Positions 62,671 to 64,000 of a stretch of DNA of 64,000 nucleotides are shown piece by piece (position 1 is the stretch's first letter; every line of letters starts with the position of its first letter). Below the pieces are notes generated by a model. The model did not search any database. It had not been told where the DNA came from and saw only the letters and a list, made by a program, of their open reading frames with translations. Origin of the DNA: Pseudomonas sp. TH41 (GTDB lineage Bacteria > Pseudomonadota > Gammaproteobacteria > Pseudomonadales > Pseudomonadaceae); NCBI RefSeq assembly GCF_016650695.1, contig NZ_JAEKFH010000006.1, positions 620,001 to 684,000 of the forward strand, written 5' to 3'. The translations under genes were made by a program, and so were the position numbers.

Positions 62671-64000
62671 ATGAAGTTCGTCAACACGCTTTTGTTCACT
62701 GCCTTGACCGTTGCCATCGCCGGCGCGGCACACGCAGCCGTCTCTCCGGGATGAAGCGGCAAAACTCGGCAGCAGCCTGACAGCCGTCGGCGCTGAAAAG
62801 GCCGGCAATGCCGACAACACCATTCCGGCCTACACCGGCGGCATCACCACGCCGCCAGCCAGTTACCAGTCCGGCAGCTCTTTTCGTCCAGACCCTTTCG
62901 AGGCCGACAAGCCGCGTGCGGTCATCGACGGCAAAAACGTCGGTCAATTCGCCGACAAACTGACCGCGAGCACGCAGGAATTGCTCAAGCGTTATCCGAC
63001 GTTCCGGGTCGATGTGTTTCCGACCCATCGCAGCGTTGCGCTGCCTCAGCGCCTGCTGGATAACACCGCGAAAAACGCAGTCGGCACCAAAACCCTCGAG
63101 GGTGGTGTAGCGCTTGAAAACGCGTTGCCGGGCGTGCCGTTCCCGATCCCGAAAGATGGCTACGAGGCCATGTGGAACCACCTGCTGCGTTATCAGGGCT
63201 ACGCCACCAATTTCAAATACGACTCCTGGAACGTCGACGGTGCCGGCACGGCGATTCTGGCCACCACCGGTAATGCGTATCTCGAATACCCGCTCTACGA
63301 TCCGAAGCGTACAGAGCCGGCGAAAGAGAGCGATCTGTTCTTCAAGACCAAACTCTATTACCAGGCCCCGGCCCGCCGCGCAGGCGAAGCCATCCTGGTG
63401 CAGGATGCGGTCAACCCGCTGAAAATGGAGCGTCGTGGCTGGCAATACCTGCCGGGTCAGCGCCGGATCAAACTCGCGCCGGACATCGCTTACGACACGC
63501 CGAACCCCGGCTCGGCCGGTGCCTCGACCTATGACGATGCCTGGGTATTCAACGGCGCCATGGACCGTTACGACTTCAAACTCGTCGGCAAGAAGGAAAT
63601 GATCATTCCTTACAACACCTACAAGCTGAACTATCACAAGGAAGCGGCGGACATCACCACGGCGCACCACGTCAATCCCGATTTGGTGCGTTGGGAGCTG
63701 CACCGCGTGTGGGTCGTCGAGGCCACGCTGAAACCGGGCAAACGCCACATCTACAGCAAGCGCACCTTCTACCTCGACGAAGACAGCTGGATCGCCCTGG
63801 CTTCGGATGAATATGACGCCAGCGGCAAGCTGTACCGCGGCTCCTTCGCACACCTCGCTTACAGCTATGACGTGCAGGCGCCGAACTCCGACAACCACAT
63901 GATTTATGACTTTGTCTCCGGCAGCTACAACATCACCGGCATCTACGGCCCGTATGGCGGCATCAAGTACATCGATCCGCTTTCGAAAGCGCAGTGGGCA
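62671..64000 (+). pseudogene. DUF1329 outer-membrane lipoprotein-sorting-like protein, frameshifted, runs off the window
   Basis: ATG 62671 starts a proper signal peptide (KFVNTLLFTALTVAIAGAAH) followed by AAVSPG and a stop at 62752. One extra G at about 62748-62750 causes this. In the next frame the protein continues normally: DEAAKLGSSLTAVGAEKAGN, NTIPAYTGGITTPPASYQSG, ADKPRAVIDG and so on to the window edge, with no further lesion. DUF1329 proteins are periplasmic/outer-membrane partners of DUF1302. The shift lies in a GGG run, so a sequencing slip is possible. If real, secretion and function are lost. Confidence 0.8.

Overview
The window looks like chromosomal DNA of a Pseudomonas species (putida/fluorescens type). 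It is mostly GC-rich, and its gene families are typical of that genus: paired DUF1302/DUF1329 proteins, AraC regulators of the OruR type, a MalT/AlkS-like LuxR regulator, a single-subunit quinol NO reductase and a Tn4651-type tnpS/tnpT pair. This is inferred from protein content; no rRNA or tRNA gene was seen.

Layout. (1) Positions 1-2600 are a scrap zone: the end of a PD-(D/E)XK nuclease-like protein, a beheaded Lrp/AsnC regulator, a 5'-truncated tnpT copy, an IS transposase stub, and a Lys-rich small ORF cut by that IS. (2) 2395-24300 is a stress and carbohydrate island. It carries quinol NO reductase with DUF2945, an orphan SdhB-like protein, DUF488, pgi, class I FBP aldolase, a histidine phosphatase, two Crp/Fnr regulators, DUF3309, a giant cyclic beta-1,2-glucan synthase, a GH144-type endo-beta-1,2-glucanase and a mercuric-reductase-like flavoprotein. 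(3) 24302-27050 is a second scrap zone: a broken transketolase end fused to an IS1182 stub, an intact LysE exporter, an IS66 stub, and a two-component regulator cut at its 5' side. (4) 27050-32700 is a strikingly AT-rich Tn7-like transposition module (tnsA-tnsB-tnsC-tniQ) with overlapping genes. (5) 32710-34970 is a Tn4651-type cointegrate-resolution module: tnpS (broken) and tnpT (intact) diverge from a palindromic site. The 3' part of tnpT and its downstream DNA are repeated in direct orientation at 1220-2010, so about 33 kb lies between two direct repeats. (6) 35120-38060 holds decayed efflux genes (MFS and HlyD) and a potassium-channel-like protein.

(7) 38061-64000 is a catabolic supercluster. 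One block (enoyl-CoA hydratase-like, SCP2-type thiolase, acyl-CoA dehydrogenase, SDR, acyl-CoA ligase, NPD-type flavoprotein, DUF2889) reads rightward next to an AraC gene. A second block (cupin dioxygenase-like, SDR, MOSC, DUF1254, GST) reads away from another AraC gene. A third (acyl-CoA ligase, MalT-like LuxR, thiolase, DUF1302, frameshifted DUF1329) reads away from a third AraC gene. Together they suggest CoA-dependent breakdown of a hydrophobic, perhaps cyclic or aromatic-ketone-derived acid, with an outer-membrane uptake pair. The substrate cannot be read from sequence. Two of the three AraC genes have a direct repeat of exactly 21-bp period just upstream, probably their operators.

The points most worth pursuing are the Tn7-like module with a TnsA that seems to lack its catalytic residues, the tnpT-flanked 33-kb island, and the two 21-bp-period operators.
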